This document shows positions 10,201 to 19,316 of a stretch of DNA of 64,000 nt, in pieces. How positions within the stretch are numbered: position 1 is the first letter of the stretch; each line of letters begins with the position of its first letter. A program made the position numbers and the translations under genes. The notes below the pieces were generated by a model. It saw only the letters and a program-made list of their open reading frames with translations, did no database searches and was not told the origin of the DNA. The stretch is from Pantoea sp. BAV 3049 (GTDB taxonomy: Bacteria; Pseudomonadota; Gammaproteobacteria; Enterobacterales; Enterobacteriaceae): assembly GCF_009765445.1 (NCBI RefSeq), contig NZ_WHOY01000031.1:1984211-2048210 (forward strand), read 5' to 3'.

Positions 10201-11347
10201 GGTGGGTACCTGCTGGCGACATATCGCTGGCGTGCTGCTGAACATACAGCGTCAGCAGGCGCAGCTGTTCCGGATTCAGTGAAGTGCGGGAAGCCATTCC
10301 CTTCATCACCCCAATCCACTGGTTAGCCGTGTAGTGATCGAGAGACGTCAGGCCGTGACAACCGGTACAGTTGGCAGTCATCAGCCCGGCAGCGTACTGC
10401 CAGATTTTTTGCCGATCTTCGACCAACGAGGCGGGTTGCAGCCACAGGTTAAGCGACACCTGATGCCAGACCATGCCTGTCTCACTGTCCTGCTCTGACC
10501 TGGTGGTTTTGATGTGGGATACCGCGCCTTCTCCGATAACGGCGCTGATGATGCGTTTACCGGCTGCGGCATAGATGACGCCGGGAACGCCTTCCTGCTG
10601 CCAGCCTGCCAGCTCAGCCTGCAGATAGCCCTTTTTTCGCTGCAGGATGTTCAGCTCCGCAGCGGGAAACAGTGTTCCGGCAGAAGGCCCCTCTTCAGGT
10701 TGCAGCATAAAAGGTTGTGTGGCGATGCTGTAGAGCGGGCTGGCATCGGGCCTGGTGGTGGCCGCAATGGCTGCCAGCGCGGCGGCGCCGGAAGAGTTAC
10801 TTTGCCGCATATCCGGCAGGATGTGGGCCACACCACGATGGCAGTCTATGCAGGTTTCACCCTGTTTAATAGCCACCGGATGAGCCTTACGCGCTTCCGG
10901 CTGCTGGGCGAGAATATCCATCGCCTTAAAGCTGTGGCAGCTGCGACAGGTGGCGGAATCGCTGGCTTTCATCGTTTTCCACACCGACTCTGCCATCGCT
11001 AACTTGTGGCTGTTGTACTGCTCCTCCGTGGCGATTTTCCCGGTAAGCTCGCCATAAACGTCTTTCACCGCGCCGAGTTTTGTCACCAGGTATGCGACAG
11101 GCTGAGAGGGAATATGACAATCCGAACATTCGGCACGGATACCGGCGTGGTTCTGAAAATGGATGCTGCCCTGATACTCTGCCAGCGGCCGCTCCATGCT
11201 GTGGCAGGAGACGCAAAAGGCCGTGTCGCTGGTTTTATGCAGCACCGTAACACTGCCCGCAATCACCACCACGGCGAGCGTCATACCACAAAGAATGAGC
11301 AGGACAATACGCCAGCCCCGCCGCCCTGGTTTACTGAAAAACTCCAT
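10190..11347 (-). CDS. torY: pentahaem c-type cytochrome TorY (NapC/NirT family plus monohaem domain)
   Basis: Membrane-anchored quinol-oxidising cytochrome that feeds TorZ. 385 residues from the ATG at 11347, which has a strong GGAGAGG ribosome site; the open frame upstream is not needed. An uncleaved N-terminal anchor (about residues 12-35) is followed by four haem motifs, CVSCH, CSDCH, CRSCH and CIDCH, forming the NapC-like domain, and a fifth, CTGCH, in the C-terminal TorC-like domain, where MKGM may supply the distal ligand. E. coli TorY has the same five-haem plan. No tor regulator (TorR/TorS) is in the window. Confidence 0.93.
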   Translation of the reverse strand: MEFFSKPGRRGWRIVLLILCGMTLAVVVIAGSVTVLHKTSDTAFCVSCHSMERPLAEYQGSIHFQNHAGIRAECSDCHIPSQPVAYLVTKLGAVKDVYGELTGKIATEEQYNSHKLAMAESVWKTMKASDSATCRSCHSFKAMDILAQQPEARKAHPVAIKQGETCIDCHRGVAHILPDMRQSNSSGAAALAAIAATTRPDASPLYSIATQPFMLQPEEGPSAGTLFPAAELNILQRKKGYLQAELAGWQQEGVPGVIYAAAGKRIISAVIGEGAVSHIKTTRSEQDSETGMVWHQVSLNLWLQPASLVEDRQKIWQYAAGLMTANCTGCHGLTSLDHYTANQWIGVMKGMASRTSLNPEQLRLLTLYVQQHASDMSPAGTHHEK

Positions 11348-11504
11348 ATCCTCTCCTGTCTTCCCTGCCCGCAATACCGGGGAAATGAAAAGCCTGTTAT
11401 CCCATATAATTTGTGAGGTTAACTTGTGGCTAATCAAAAAGAAGCAAGGAGAGTACTCATTCAGGAGTAAAACCGTGGTGAAGGTAGCAATTCTGGCATT
11501 GAGT

Positions 11505-11534
11505 GGCTGAAAGGCCCGTGATGCGCCTTCAGCC
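11505..11534 (-). terminator. hairpin at the 3' end of the autotransporter gene
   Basis: Arms GGCTGAAAGGC and GCCTTCAGCC pair with one bulged base, and the hairpin abuts the stop codon of the esterase gene. There is no clear T-tract, so termination is inferred only from position. Confidence 0.4.
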
Positions 11535-13528
11535 TAAAATCTGGCGCTGACTCCGAGGTTATACATAAATTGTTCCCCAGAGCTGAGGCCGCCGGTTTGC
11601 GAGACGGAGGCAAAGGCAGCAACGGTCTCGCCCAGCGGCACATGAGCACCGACGGTCACGTCGACCCAGTTGGTATCCTGCTCTGCAGAATCGCGCACGA
11701 ATGAGGTTTGCGTGGATTTCAGCCCGCCCCCGGCCCGCCAGACATTGTCACCAAACTGGTGGTTGTAGCTGACTTCCGCCCAGGGATTGATCCAGCCCAG
11801 CAGCGAGTCCACCCGCCAGCCCAGCGCACCAATTTGCGAATGGTAATTCTGGTCATCAAAGCGCATCGCCGTGCTGCTGTCGCCCTGCTCTTTGTAACCA
11901 TCAACCGAGCTGTAATCCAGTGCGTACTGTGCCATCGGACCGGTGGTCAGAATTGATCCGATCGGGATGTCCCAGCCGGTGGTGATCCGCGCACCAAACT
12001 GTGTGCCACTGGTATCGCCGTTTTCGGTGCGTGTGGTGGGGCCAAGCTGAATGGAGCGTTTGATGTCGTCATAATTTACTGAGGCATAGTGCGCATCGGC
12101 ATTCACCCAACCGTTATCAAAGAATGACAGCTCGCTGTAAGCCGACAGCAGCCAGCCACGCATTTTATAATCGTAACGCGGCGTGGGATGCTGGCTGTCG
12201 TCCGAACCGGACACCAGTGCGCCCACCAATAAATTATTGGTGAGTTTGTAATCCACGCCTAGCGTCAGATTGTGGGTGGTGGCGTCGCCGTCTCCGGCCG
12301 CCAGGTTCGACGAATAATCATAATGCTGCCCGGCATAACCGCCGTAAATGCCCAGAGAACCCTGCGGATTATCGCCGTGGCGCTGTTGCTGTAACCGGCT
12401 GTCGAGCGTGGCGCGGGCATCGCGGGACATCGCCAGAGTAGCCTGATTCAGCGCCACTACCTGAGCGGGTGCATCAAGCACTGACTGAATGTAATCGCCA
12501 ATCAGCAGATGGGTGGCCGGACTGGGATGCAGATGGTCAGCAAACAGGTAAGCCTGTTCGCTGGAAAAACCAGGCGTGGCCGTGCCACAGTTCGCCGCAG
12601 AAACACCGGGCGGACAGGCCATTCCGGCGGTATTAGTCAGGCCGTAAAGAGCAGGATTACTCAGCACCTCGTTAAACAACCCATTGATGTCCACGCGCAC
12701 GATATTACCGTTCAGCAGAGCAAGCTGGTTGTCCTCCTGCTGATTGTAGCTGGCGGTCAGCGCGCTGGCCTGGCTGCTGGCAGACTGCCACGCCTGATAA
12801 AGCTGGGTGGCTATCGCCTGCTGAACGCTGGCGATGTTGCTGACCTGCCCTGCTGCGGCCACCAGCGCCTGATAGATGGCCTGATTGCGATCGGTCTGGT
12901 TCAGCGTCGGCTGGCTGTCCAGAGAAGCAAAAGCAGCCGCCAGGGCAGAACTGGCTACCACAGACAATCCGGTCTGGATCACCGTTTCCAGCAGGACGGG
13001 CGTGGCACCAATGTCCGGCACCGTCGGGACAATCACCGTTCCTGCTCCGGCAGCCAGCAAGGCCTGCACCTGGCTGGCTGCCGCAAAGGCGCTGGTGCTG
13101 ACAATGCCAGCGGCTGCTTGCGGGTTCAGCGCGGCGGCGGCCAGATCGTTGCCGCCCACCCAGTGAACGTACAATCCGTCAGCATCAGCCCGTCCACCCG
13201 TCGCCGCAAGGTAAGCGCGAACCTGTTCGGCTGTATTATCGACGGGGTTGAGTGGCGGAACCGCCACGGCATCGCCAGCGGCGTAATTGGTGCCTCCGGC
13301 ATCGGAAGGACGCAGCGACTGATTAATTTTTGCGGCCAGGACATCATCGTATAAAGGGTGCTGGCTGCCGTCCCAGGTGTAGCGACCGTTGTTGCCACTG
13401 TCACTTAAGCTGTCACCAAAAACGTAAAGCTGATCGAAACTGTAAGCCATACTGCCAGAACAGAGATAACAAGCTATCCACGCCGCCCCAAAGGCATAAC
13501 GGCGCGTGCACAAGCGATTCTTTGACAT
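11534..13528 (-). CDS. GDSL-family esterase/lipase autotransporter (EstA-like)
   Basis: Outer-membrane autotransporter with a secreted or surface-displayed SGNH hydrolase passenger, 664 residues. A Sec signal occupies about residues 1-30. Catalytic blocks of the GDSL family are visible: FGDSLSDSGN (nucleophile Ser40), WVGGNDL (Gly/Asn of blocks II-III near 125-127) and DHLHPSPATH (Asp331 and His334). Residues after ~380 form the beta-barrel and end in the aromatic GVSARF signature. Start at 13528 has a GGAG site; an upstream in-frame Met is less likely. It resembles Pseudomonas EstA and enterobacterial ApeE/PlaA-like esterases; the substrate is unknown. It is a single gene between divergent promoters. 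Confidence 0.9.
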   Translation of the reverse strand: MSKNRLCTRRYAFGAAWIACYLCSGSMAYSFDQLYVFGDSLSDSGNNGRYTWDGSQHPLYDDVLAAKINQSLRPSDAGGTNYAAGDAVAVPPLNPVDNTAEQVRAYLAATGGRADADGLYVHWVGGNDLAAAALNPQAAAGIVSTSAFAAASQVQALLAAGAGTVIVPTVPDIGATPVLLETVIQTGLSVVASSALAAAFASLDSQPTLNQTDRNQAIYQALVAAAGQVSNIASVQQAIATQLYQAWQSASSQASALTASYNQQEDNQLALLNGNIVRVDINGLFNEVLSNPALYGLTNTAGMACPPGVSAANCGTATPGFSSEQAYLFADHLHPSPATHLLIGDYIQSVLDAPAQVVALNQATLAMSRDARATLDSRLQQQRHGDNPQGSLGIYGGYAGQHYDYSSNLAAGDGDATTHNLTLGVDYKLTNNLLVGALVSGSDDSQHPTPRYDYKMRGWLLSAYSELSFFDNGWVNADAHYASVNYDDIKRSIQLGPTTRTENGDTSGTQFGARITTGWDIPIGSILTTGPMAQYALDYSSVDGYKEQGDSSTAMRFDDQNYHSQIGALGWRVDSLLGWINPWAEVSYNHQFGDNVWRAGGGLKSTQTSFVRDSAEQDTNWVDVTVGAHVPLGETVAAFASVSQTGGLSSGEQFMYNLGVSARF

Positions 13529-13707
13529 GAAATGACTCCGGGAAAGAGCCCAAAGCGGCAAGTTTAAGGCGTTATTTTTTACATTTTTTACAGGTCTTTC
13601 TGTTGAATAACTATTGCCTGGTTAACGCCCACGTCAAGTTGTTATCGACTCTTTTTTAACCAGCTTTAATAAGCTTTATTCATTTTTCGCGCGGTCGATA
13701 CGTTAAC

Positions 13708-14871
13708 TCAGGCAGACGGAAAGTGGGCAGCCACTTCGCTCTGCTCAATAACCGCCAGCGCCAGCCCGAGCGGAGGTGCCAGAGGAGAAGGAATAAAATG
13801 GAGGTGAGTATGCTGAAAAGTGAAGGCCAGCGTGTTCGTCCGGGCGCTTTCCAGCGCACTGGCACAGAAAGCCGGGCTGGCGTTCCACGGGCTGTCGATC
13901 ATCAGCGATGCCGGGTTCATCAGCAGCATAATCTGGCTGAGGGCTTTGCCCAGATACCGCCCGGCCTCCGCCATAACCTCATCAACAATTTGGGGAGCCT
14001 GAGAACGTCTCTGCCAGCTCAATCCCGCCTGCCTTGCCTGCAGCTGCCGGTTTATAGCCGGAATGCTGATCAGCGCTTCCAGACAACCACGCTGACCGCA
14101 ACGGCACTCCGGGCCGTCAGCGACCGTCAGATGCCCCGCCTCACCGGCTGTCCAGCTGCTGCCGGTGAACACTTCGCTGCCGCGTAACAGTGCTCCGCCC
14201 GTGCCCTCACCGATGCGCAGATAAAAGCAGCTGCTTCCTGCAGCCACTTCTGTCGTTTGCAGGGAGAGCAGAGCGGCAGCTTTGACATAATTCATCACCT
14301 TTAGCGGCACGCTTTTCGAGTGGGCAACAGCCGCCCGGATATCCACGTCCTGCCAGCCCAGGTGCGAGGAGAGATGAAGATAACCGTTATCCGAATCCAC
14401 AATCCCCGGAAAACCCAACCCGATGCCCAGCAGTTCAGGGTGGCGCTGCGATAAAGCCCCGCACTCTCTGGCCAGCTCAGCCAGCAGGCGCTGCGGATCT
14501 TGCGTGTCCGTCTCCCAGCTTTTCTGCTCCAGAACTTCTGAGAAATAATCGCAGACCGTCAGGTGGATCTGATTGCGTTCAACCATCACTCCGGCGGCCT
14601 TCCGTTTTTCCGGACGCAGACTGATTTCAATCCCTGGCCGCCCGGCAGAAGAGACTGCCCGCGGTCCCAGCTCAACCACCCGATCCTGCGACAGCATCTC
14701 ATCAACAATCAGCGACACGGTGTTTTTACTCAGCGCCAGCGCCTGCGAGATGCTCTGGCGCGTGGTGACGCGCTGTCTGCGCAGATAACTCAACACCCGT
14801 TTCTCGTTATTGAGGCGAAGTACGGCTGGTCCCTTTCCTGCTTCTTTCATGCTGGCGTCATCCGGAATCAC
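13708..14871 (-). CDS. ROK-family transcriptional regulator (NagC/Mlc-like)
   Basis: N-terminal winged helix (about residues 20-75, RQSISQALALSKNTVSLIVDEML) followed by a ROK sugar-kinase-like domain with the zinc motif CRCGQRGCLE near residue 255. By family, it should repress an amino-sugar or sugar operon and respond to a phosphorylated sugar. It lies 36 bases downstream of the NagA-like gene and is probably the last gene of the symporter-nagB-nagA operon, so it may autoregulate. The start is uncertain: a GTG at 14871 or an ATG at 14850. Overall length (380-387) fits NagC (406). The ligand is not known. Confidence 0.85.
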   Translation of the reverse strand: MIPDDASMKEAGKGPAVLRLNNEKRVLSYLRRQRVTTRQSISQALALSKNTVSLIVDEMLSQDRVVELGPRAVSSAGRPGIEISLRPEKRKAAGVMVERNQIHLTVCDYFSEVLEQKSWETDTQDPQRLLAELARECGALSQRHPELLGIGLGFPGIVDSDNGYLHLSSHLGWQDVDIRAAVAHSKSVPLKVMNYVKAAALLSLQTTEVAAGSSCFYLRIGEGTGGALLRGSEVFTGSSWTAGEAGHLTVADGPECRCGQRGCLEALISIPAINRQLQARQAGLSWQRRSQAPQIVDEVMAEAGRYLGKALSQIMLLMNPASLMIDSPWNASPAFCASALESARTNTLAFTFQHTHLHFIPSPLAPPLGLALAVIEQSEVAAHFPSA

Positions 14872-14907
14872 GTATTCCGGCCAGTCTGGCAGTTTTCGGG
14901 GCTGATT

Positions 14908-16059
14908 TCACCCCCACACTTTCTGGCCTGCTTTCCAGGTCCCACAAAGCTTCACTCCGTGCGTTGCCGTCGTTTCCAGCAATATCACATCGCCCGGAGC
15001 GCCCACGCTCAGCCCGGGCTGCTCCGGCAGCCCCATCTGTCTGGCAGGCCGGAGCGAGGCCATTTCCAGCGCTTCCGGTAACGAAGCCAGCCCGTTGCGC
15101 AGCAGGTGATTAACCCCATCGGTCAGCCCTTTCGCCGATCCAGCCAGCAGCTGTGGCTGCCCCGCAACCGATAAGCGCCCGCTGTCACTCAGCTGCACCC
15201 GTCCGCCGATTGGCGTGTCGTAGACACCGGCAGGCATCCCGGCAAAACAGGTGGTATCGCTCACCAGCAGGGCATTTTCGCCCTTCACCCGCATAAACAC
15301 TTTCAGCACCGCCAGCGGCAGGTGGTCACCATCCGCGATGAGCGCGCAGGCCAGTTCATCCTGCGCCAGCTGCTGCCAGATATAGTTTGGATGGCGGGGA
15401 AGCTGCAGATGCGCACCGTTACCAAGATGAGTGGACATGCGCGCCCCCGCCTCGACCGCAGCGGTAATCTGCTCTGGTGTCGCAGAAGTATGTCCCAGCG
15501 AAATCTGCACGCCGGATGCCACGCAATGCCGGATGAAGGTTGCTGCCTGCGGCCACTCCGGCGAGAGGGTCACCAACCTGATCCTGCCCCGTGCTGCCGC
15601 CTGCCAGCGATCCAACAGGCCAGGATCGGGCGCTTTAATGTGCTCGCGAGGATGAGCGCCACGTGGCCCGTCTTCCGGAGACAAAAACGGCCCCTCCAGA
15701 TGAATGCCGCAGACCGCCCGCGCCACATCCCCGCGTTGATCAACCGCCTGCCCCAGCCGGCTCATGGCCTGCGCAATAATCTCGCTGTCGGCCGTAATGA
15801 CCGTGGGCATAAAGGTCGTCACGCCCTGTTGCCACAGCTTGTGGGTCACCTGCTCCACGTCATCCACGCTGAACGGATAATGGTTGAAATCGATCCCGGC
15901 ATAACCATTGACCTGCAAATCCACCAGTCCCGGCGCGATAACCGGCAGCTCTTCAGCACTGTGAAAGGGCTGAATGTCACTGATGACACCGTTGGCCAGG
16001 GTCAGCCTGACCGGCCGTAACGTACGGTAATCCCGTCCATAAATCAGGCTTTCAGACAT
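14908..16059 (-). CDS. nagA: N-acetylglucosamine-6-phosphate deacetylase (NagA-like)
   Basis: Amidohydrolase that removes acetate from N-acetyl-hexosamine-6-phosphate, 383 residues (382 in E. coli NagA). Visible family motifs: the TIM-barrel entry GLVDLQVNGYAG, the metal-site glutamate in GIHLEGPFLSP, SLGHTSAT, THLGNGAH and the catalytic Asp in LVSDTTCFAG. Start at 16059 has a CAGGAGCGG site and overlaps the end of nagB by 8 bases. The gene belongs to an operon with a sodium symporter instead of a PTS, and is more diverged from E. coli NagA than most of the window is from its orthologues, so another N-acetylated sugar phosphate (for example N-acetylgalactosamine-6-P) is possible. Confidence 0.85.
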   Translation of the reverse strand: MSESLIYGRDYRTLRPVRLTLANGVISDIQPFHSAEELPVIAPGLVDLQVNGYAGIDFNHYPFSVDDVEQVTHKLWQQGVTTFMPTVITADSEIIAQAMSRLGQAVDQRGDVARAVCGIHLEGPFLSPEDGPRGAHPREHIKAPDPGLLDRWQAAARGRIRLVTLSPEWPQAATFIRHCVASGVQISLGHTSATPEQITAAVEAGARMSTHLGNGAHLQLPRHPNYIWQQLAQDELACALIADGDHLPLAVLKVFMRVKGENALLVSDTTCFAGMPAGVYDTPIGGRVQLSDSGRLSVAGQPQLLAGSAKGLTDGVNHLLRNGLASLPEALEMASLRPARQMGLPEQPGLSVGAPGDVILLETTATHGVKLCGTWKAGQKVWG

Positions 16060-16822
16060 CTGACCGCTCCTGAAAAGCATCCCGATCGGTATAGAGAGTA
16101 CAGCCTGTATGACTGCGCAGAATGGTCGCCGGGCACGACGTGCTCAGCGGCTGGTTCAGCATCGCAGTGACCGCCTGATGCTTATTTTTCCCCGGCACCA
16201 TGCAAAACAGCCGTTGAGCGGAAAGTAACGCCGGGATGGTCAGCGTCAGCGCATGAGTAGGCACACTGGACAGCGAGGCGAAACAGCCATCGTTGACCTG
16301 CTGCTGGCGACACACGGCATCCAGCGCCACCGGCTTCATCAGTTCCGGATCCTGAAAATCCGCCACCGGCGGGTCATTAAAGGCCAGATGGCCGTTTTCC
16401 CCGACGCCCAGGCAAACCATATCAATGGGAGCCTGAGTGAGCAGCGCAGCATAGCGCTGGCAAATCTCTACAGGCTCACCGGCCGACGGGATCAGGTGCA
16501 CCTCGCCCGGATTAACGTGGCGGAACAGCTGCTGGTGCAGATAGTGGCTGAAAAGCTGCTCAGCGTTCTCCGGCAGGCCAATATATTCATCCATGTGAAA
16601 CGCCGTCACACGCGACCAGTCGATGTCGGGTGCCTGCCGTAGCCGGGCCAGAAACTCATTTTGCGACGGGGCGGCGGCAAAAATAATCCTGACCCGCTGC
16701 TGACTGGCCAGCAGCTGGCGCAGGTGCGCCGCCGCTTCATCTCCAGCCTGAATGCCCAGCGTCTGCCGGTCAGCAAACACTTTCACCTGCAACTTCTCTG
16801 CCTGCTGGCTGTGATAGTTCAC
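16052..16822 (-). CDS. nagB: glucosamine-6-phosphate deaminase/isomerase family protein (NagB-like)
   Basis: NagB/AgaI-family sugar-phosphate isomerase-deaminase, 256 residues; it converts an amino-sugar-6-phosphate to the ketose phosphate plus ammonia. Active-site segments are present: FHMDEYIGL (general base Asp) and GVGENGHLAFNDP (Asp/His pair). I place the start at the GTG at 16822 because AAAGGAG lies 8 bases upstream of it, whereas the ATG at 16840 has no ribosome site. Upstream is the symporter gene, downstream the overlapping nagA. It may be a paralogue of a housekeeping nagB elsewhere; the specific hexosamine is not established. Confidence 0.83.
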   Translation of the reverse strand: MNYHSQQAEKLQVKVFADRQTLGIQAGDEAAAHLRQLLASQQRVRIIFAAAPSQNEFLARLRQAPDIDWSRVTAFHMDEYIGLPENAEQLFSHYLHQQLFRHVNPGEVHLIPSAGEPVEICQRYAALLTQAPIDMVCLGVGENGHLAFNDPPVADFQDPELMKPVALDAVCRQQQVNDGCFASLSSVPTHALTLTIPALLSAQRLFCMVPGKNKHQAVTAMLNQPLSTSCPATILRSHTGCTLYTDRDAFQERSDV

Positions 16823-16840
16823 GGATATAGCTCCTTTCAT

Positions 16841-18364
16841 TCAGTGAGTACCGCGATGGCTGACCGGGATGCCGATATTCTCCGGCTGCGAAGCCGGGCC
16901 ATCCTGATTCAGCGCATTGAGTAAGGTGTCAACTTCTACGGAAACCGGTGACCGGCGCAGTAATCCCAGGGTGATAAAAATGACCAGCGAAGAGAGCACC
17001 GGAGCAGCAACCACCAGCGCGGTGCTGCCGCCCGGCAGTAAAAATTTCACCACAAAAAAAGTGGTGACGCCGACGGCCCATGAGGCAATAGCGGCTGCCG
17101 GTCCGCAGCGACGGAACCACGGCAGCAGGCCCAGCAGCATCGGGATGGAGATCGGCCCGACCAGCCCGCCAAACCAGACGATCAGCAGCGACAGGATGCC
17201 GCCGAAACGACCTGCATTCAGCGCAATAAGCAGCGTGATGGAGATAAACAGCGCAGTTGTCACCCTTGCAGCCAGCAGCGAAGGTTTGCCATGGGCGAAA
17301 CGTGTCGGAAACAGCACCGGTAAAATATCGCGGGTCACCACGGCGGTTATCGCGTTGGTGTCCGACGAGGTCATCGACAGCGTATGGGTAAACATCGCCA
17401 CCAGCACCAGACCAATCAGCCCGTTAGGTAACAACGACATTGCCATCAGTGAATAGGAGCGGGAGGGATCGGCTAAGTCCGGGAACAGCAGTGGCGCAGC
17501 CCACATCGGCCAGAACAGAACCAGCGGCCAGATCAGATACAGTACCGCTGACAGCAGTGCCGCCTTACGCGCCTCTTTTCCACCGGGTGAAGCGATAAAA
17601 CGCTGGGCCAGGTTCCAGGTGCCCCCGTTGTAACTCAGGGTGTAAATAATAAAATAAGCGAGGATAAAGCCCAGCGAATAAGGTTCCTGCACGATCACCG
17701 TGTGCTGCGGCGGCAGACGATCCCAGATATGGATCAGCTCGCTGAAGCCGCCCAGGTGAATCGCAACCGCAATCACCATCACTATCGCCGCGACAAACTG
17801 CACGATGAACTGGCCGAAATCATTACAGGCATCGGCCCACAGCCCGCCCATCACCGAATAAAACAGGCTCAGCGCCCCGGCAATCAGGATCCCCATCAGC
17901 GGATTAAAGCCGGTGAAGACGTTGATAATAATCGCGATAGCAGCCCATTTCGCGCCGACATCAAACACCTTCAGCAGAACGCCACTCCACGCCAGCACCT
18001 GCTGCGTGGGCACGTTATAGCGGGTGGCGAGGTATTCCATCGGCGATTCGATATTCATATGAACACGTAATCTTGCCCAGCGCGGGGCAAAAATGGCCGC
18101 GCCCAGCAAAACGGCCACCGCAATGGGAAACGCCCACCAGAAGTAGATAGTGATGCCTGCCTGATAGGCAACCGCAGCATAGGCGACAAAGACCGCCGCG
18201 CTGTAACCCGACATATGGTGTGAAACGCCGGAGAGCCACCACGGCATTTTCCCACCTGCCGCGAAGAAATCTTTGGTACTGCCCACGCGACGCATTGCCC
18301 AAAAGGTAATCAATACAATCATTAATGCATACAGCGCCATGACGAGATAATCGAATAAATTCAT
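16841..18364 (-). CDS. sodium/solute symporter (SSS family), probable amino-sugar transporter
   Basis: 507-residue SSS-family protein with about 13 hydrophobic helices beginning LFDYLVMALYALMIVLITFW. The family core motif region (STKDFFAAGGKMPWWLSG and later NGGTWNLAQRF, SMTSSDTNAI) is clear. It is first in an operon with nagB-, nagA- and ROK-like genes, so it probably imports the unphosphorylated N-acetylated sugar. If so, a kinase would be needed, and none is in the operon (ROK proteins can be kinases, but this one has a DNA-binding domain). The stop is only 18 bases from the nagB start. Substrate is inference from context. Confidence 0.85.
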   Translation of the reverse strand: MNLFDYLVMALYALMIVLITFWAMRRVGSTKDFFAAGGKMPWWLSGVSHHMSGYSAAVFVAYAAVAYQAGITIYFWWAFPIAVAVLLGAAIFAPRWARLRVHMNIESPMEYLATRYNVPTQQVLAWSGVLLKVFDVGAKWAAIAIIINVFTGFNPLMGILIAGALSLFYSVMGGLWADACNDFGQFIVQFVAAIVMVIAVAIHLGGFSELIHIWDRLPPQHTVIVQEPYSLGFILAYFIIYTLSYNGGTWNLAQRFIASPGGKEARKAALLSAVLYLIWPLVLFWPMWAAPLLFPDLADPSRSYSLMAMSLLPNGLIGLVLVAMFTHTLSMTSSDTNAITAVVTRDILPVLFPTRFAHGKPSLLAARVTTALFISITLLIALNAGRFGGILSLLIVWFGGLVGPISIPMLLGLLPWFRRCGPAAAIASWAVGVTTFFVVKFLLPGGSTALVVAAPVLSSLVIFITLGLLRRSPVSVEVDTLLNALNQDGPASQPENIGIPVSHRGTH

Positions 18365-18455
18365 AGCTGACTCCGGGACGAAGGGAGATTTAGCAATCCG
18401 GCACAGCCCGGATCGGTTTTTTTTGGTATGAATGCCGTCCGGTCAGGGTTACCGC

Positions 18456-18480
18456 AATTAGTCCTGACTTAGGACTAATT
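18456..18480. promoter_or_regulatory. palindromic candidate operator upstream of the symporter-nag operon
   Basis: Perfect 10-bp arms AATTAGTCCT/AGGACTAATT separated by 5 bases, about 92 bases upstream of the symporter start and inside the 280-base divergent gap to tag (18365-18644). The symmetry and position suit a regulator operator, most simply for the ROK protein of the same operon. It does not look like the AT-flanked NagC consensus, so a different specificity is implied. Nothing else is clear in the gap. Confidence 0.55.
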
Positions 18481-18644
18481 AACGCTAGCATGTCAGTGCT
18501 GGTTAAATTGTGATCAGAGTTACAAATTGAAAACACCTGTCATAGGGCCTTCTTATCTTGCGATCTGGCTCCAGACAAATGCCAGACGCTATACTGCCCG
18601 GGTTGAAAGAACGCCGATATTCATCGCCATCAAGGAAATTATTT

Positions 18645-19208
18645 ATGCAACGTTGCGGCTGGGTTTCTCAGGATCCGATCTATCTTGCCTATCATGACGA
18701 AGAGTGGGGTATTCCGTTGACGGACAGCCGTGAGCTGTTTGAGATGCTTTGCCTTGAGGGACAAATGGCCGGATTATCATGGCTGACGGTGCTGAAAAAG
18801 CGGGAGAATTACCGCCAGGCTTTCCACCATTTCGATCCGCAGGCAGTGGCTTTGATGGACGAGGCAGATGTGGATCGACTGATGCTGGACAGTGGCATTA
18901 TCCGCCACCGCGGAAAAATCTCCGCCATTATCGCCAATGCCCGTGCCCTGCTGGCGATGGAGGCAAGAGGAGAGGCGTTTAACACTTTTATCTGGCAGTT
19001 TGTCGATCATAAACCCCAAATCCATCACTACGCCGATTACCGCACTGCGCCTACTTTCAGCCCAATCTCTGATGCATTATCAAAGGCGCTGAAGAAGCAC
19101 GGTTTTAAATTCGTTGGCACGACCACCTGTTACTCGTTTATGCAGGCCTGCGGTCTGATCAGCGACCATACCACCGACTGCTTCTGCCATCCTGATAACC
19201 TTAAATAA
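18645..19208 (+). CDS. tag: 3-methyladenine DNA glycosylase I
   Basis: Constitutive base-excision repair enzyme that removes 3-methyladenine, 187 residues as in E. coli. The start MQRCGWVSQDP at 18645 (AAGGAA upstream) matches the family; the frame continues upstream without support. Zinc-snap residues Cys4 and His17 (AYHDEEW) are present, with the C-terminal partners in ISDHTTDCFCHP. The catalytic region CLEGQMAGLSW includes the conserved Glu38. In E. coli tag is also close to bisC, yiaD and ghrB, so this is shared neighbourhood. Confidence 0.96.
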   Translation: MQRCGWVSQDPIYLAYHDEEWGIPLTDSRELFEMLCLEGQMAGLSWLTVLKKRENYRQAFHHFDPQAVALMDEADVDRLMLDSGIIRHRGKISAIIANARALLAMEARGEAFNTFIWQFVDHKPQIHHYADYRTAPTFSPISDALSKALKKHGFKFVGTTTCYSFMQACGLISDHTTDCFCHPDNLK

Positions 19209-19316
19209 GATTCTTTACAATAATTAAGAAGATAACACCGTTTTTTTTCCACAATCCGGCGGCATAATCGGCGTTTTAAGGGCGATTTCGCCTGCCGCTG
19301 TGGAGAATGAAGATTA

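Noticed and set aside
12509..13354. 281-codon plus-strand frame opposite the esterase passenger
   Set aside because: Antisense shadow; arginine- and glycine-rich with no motif.
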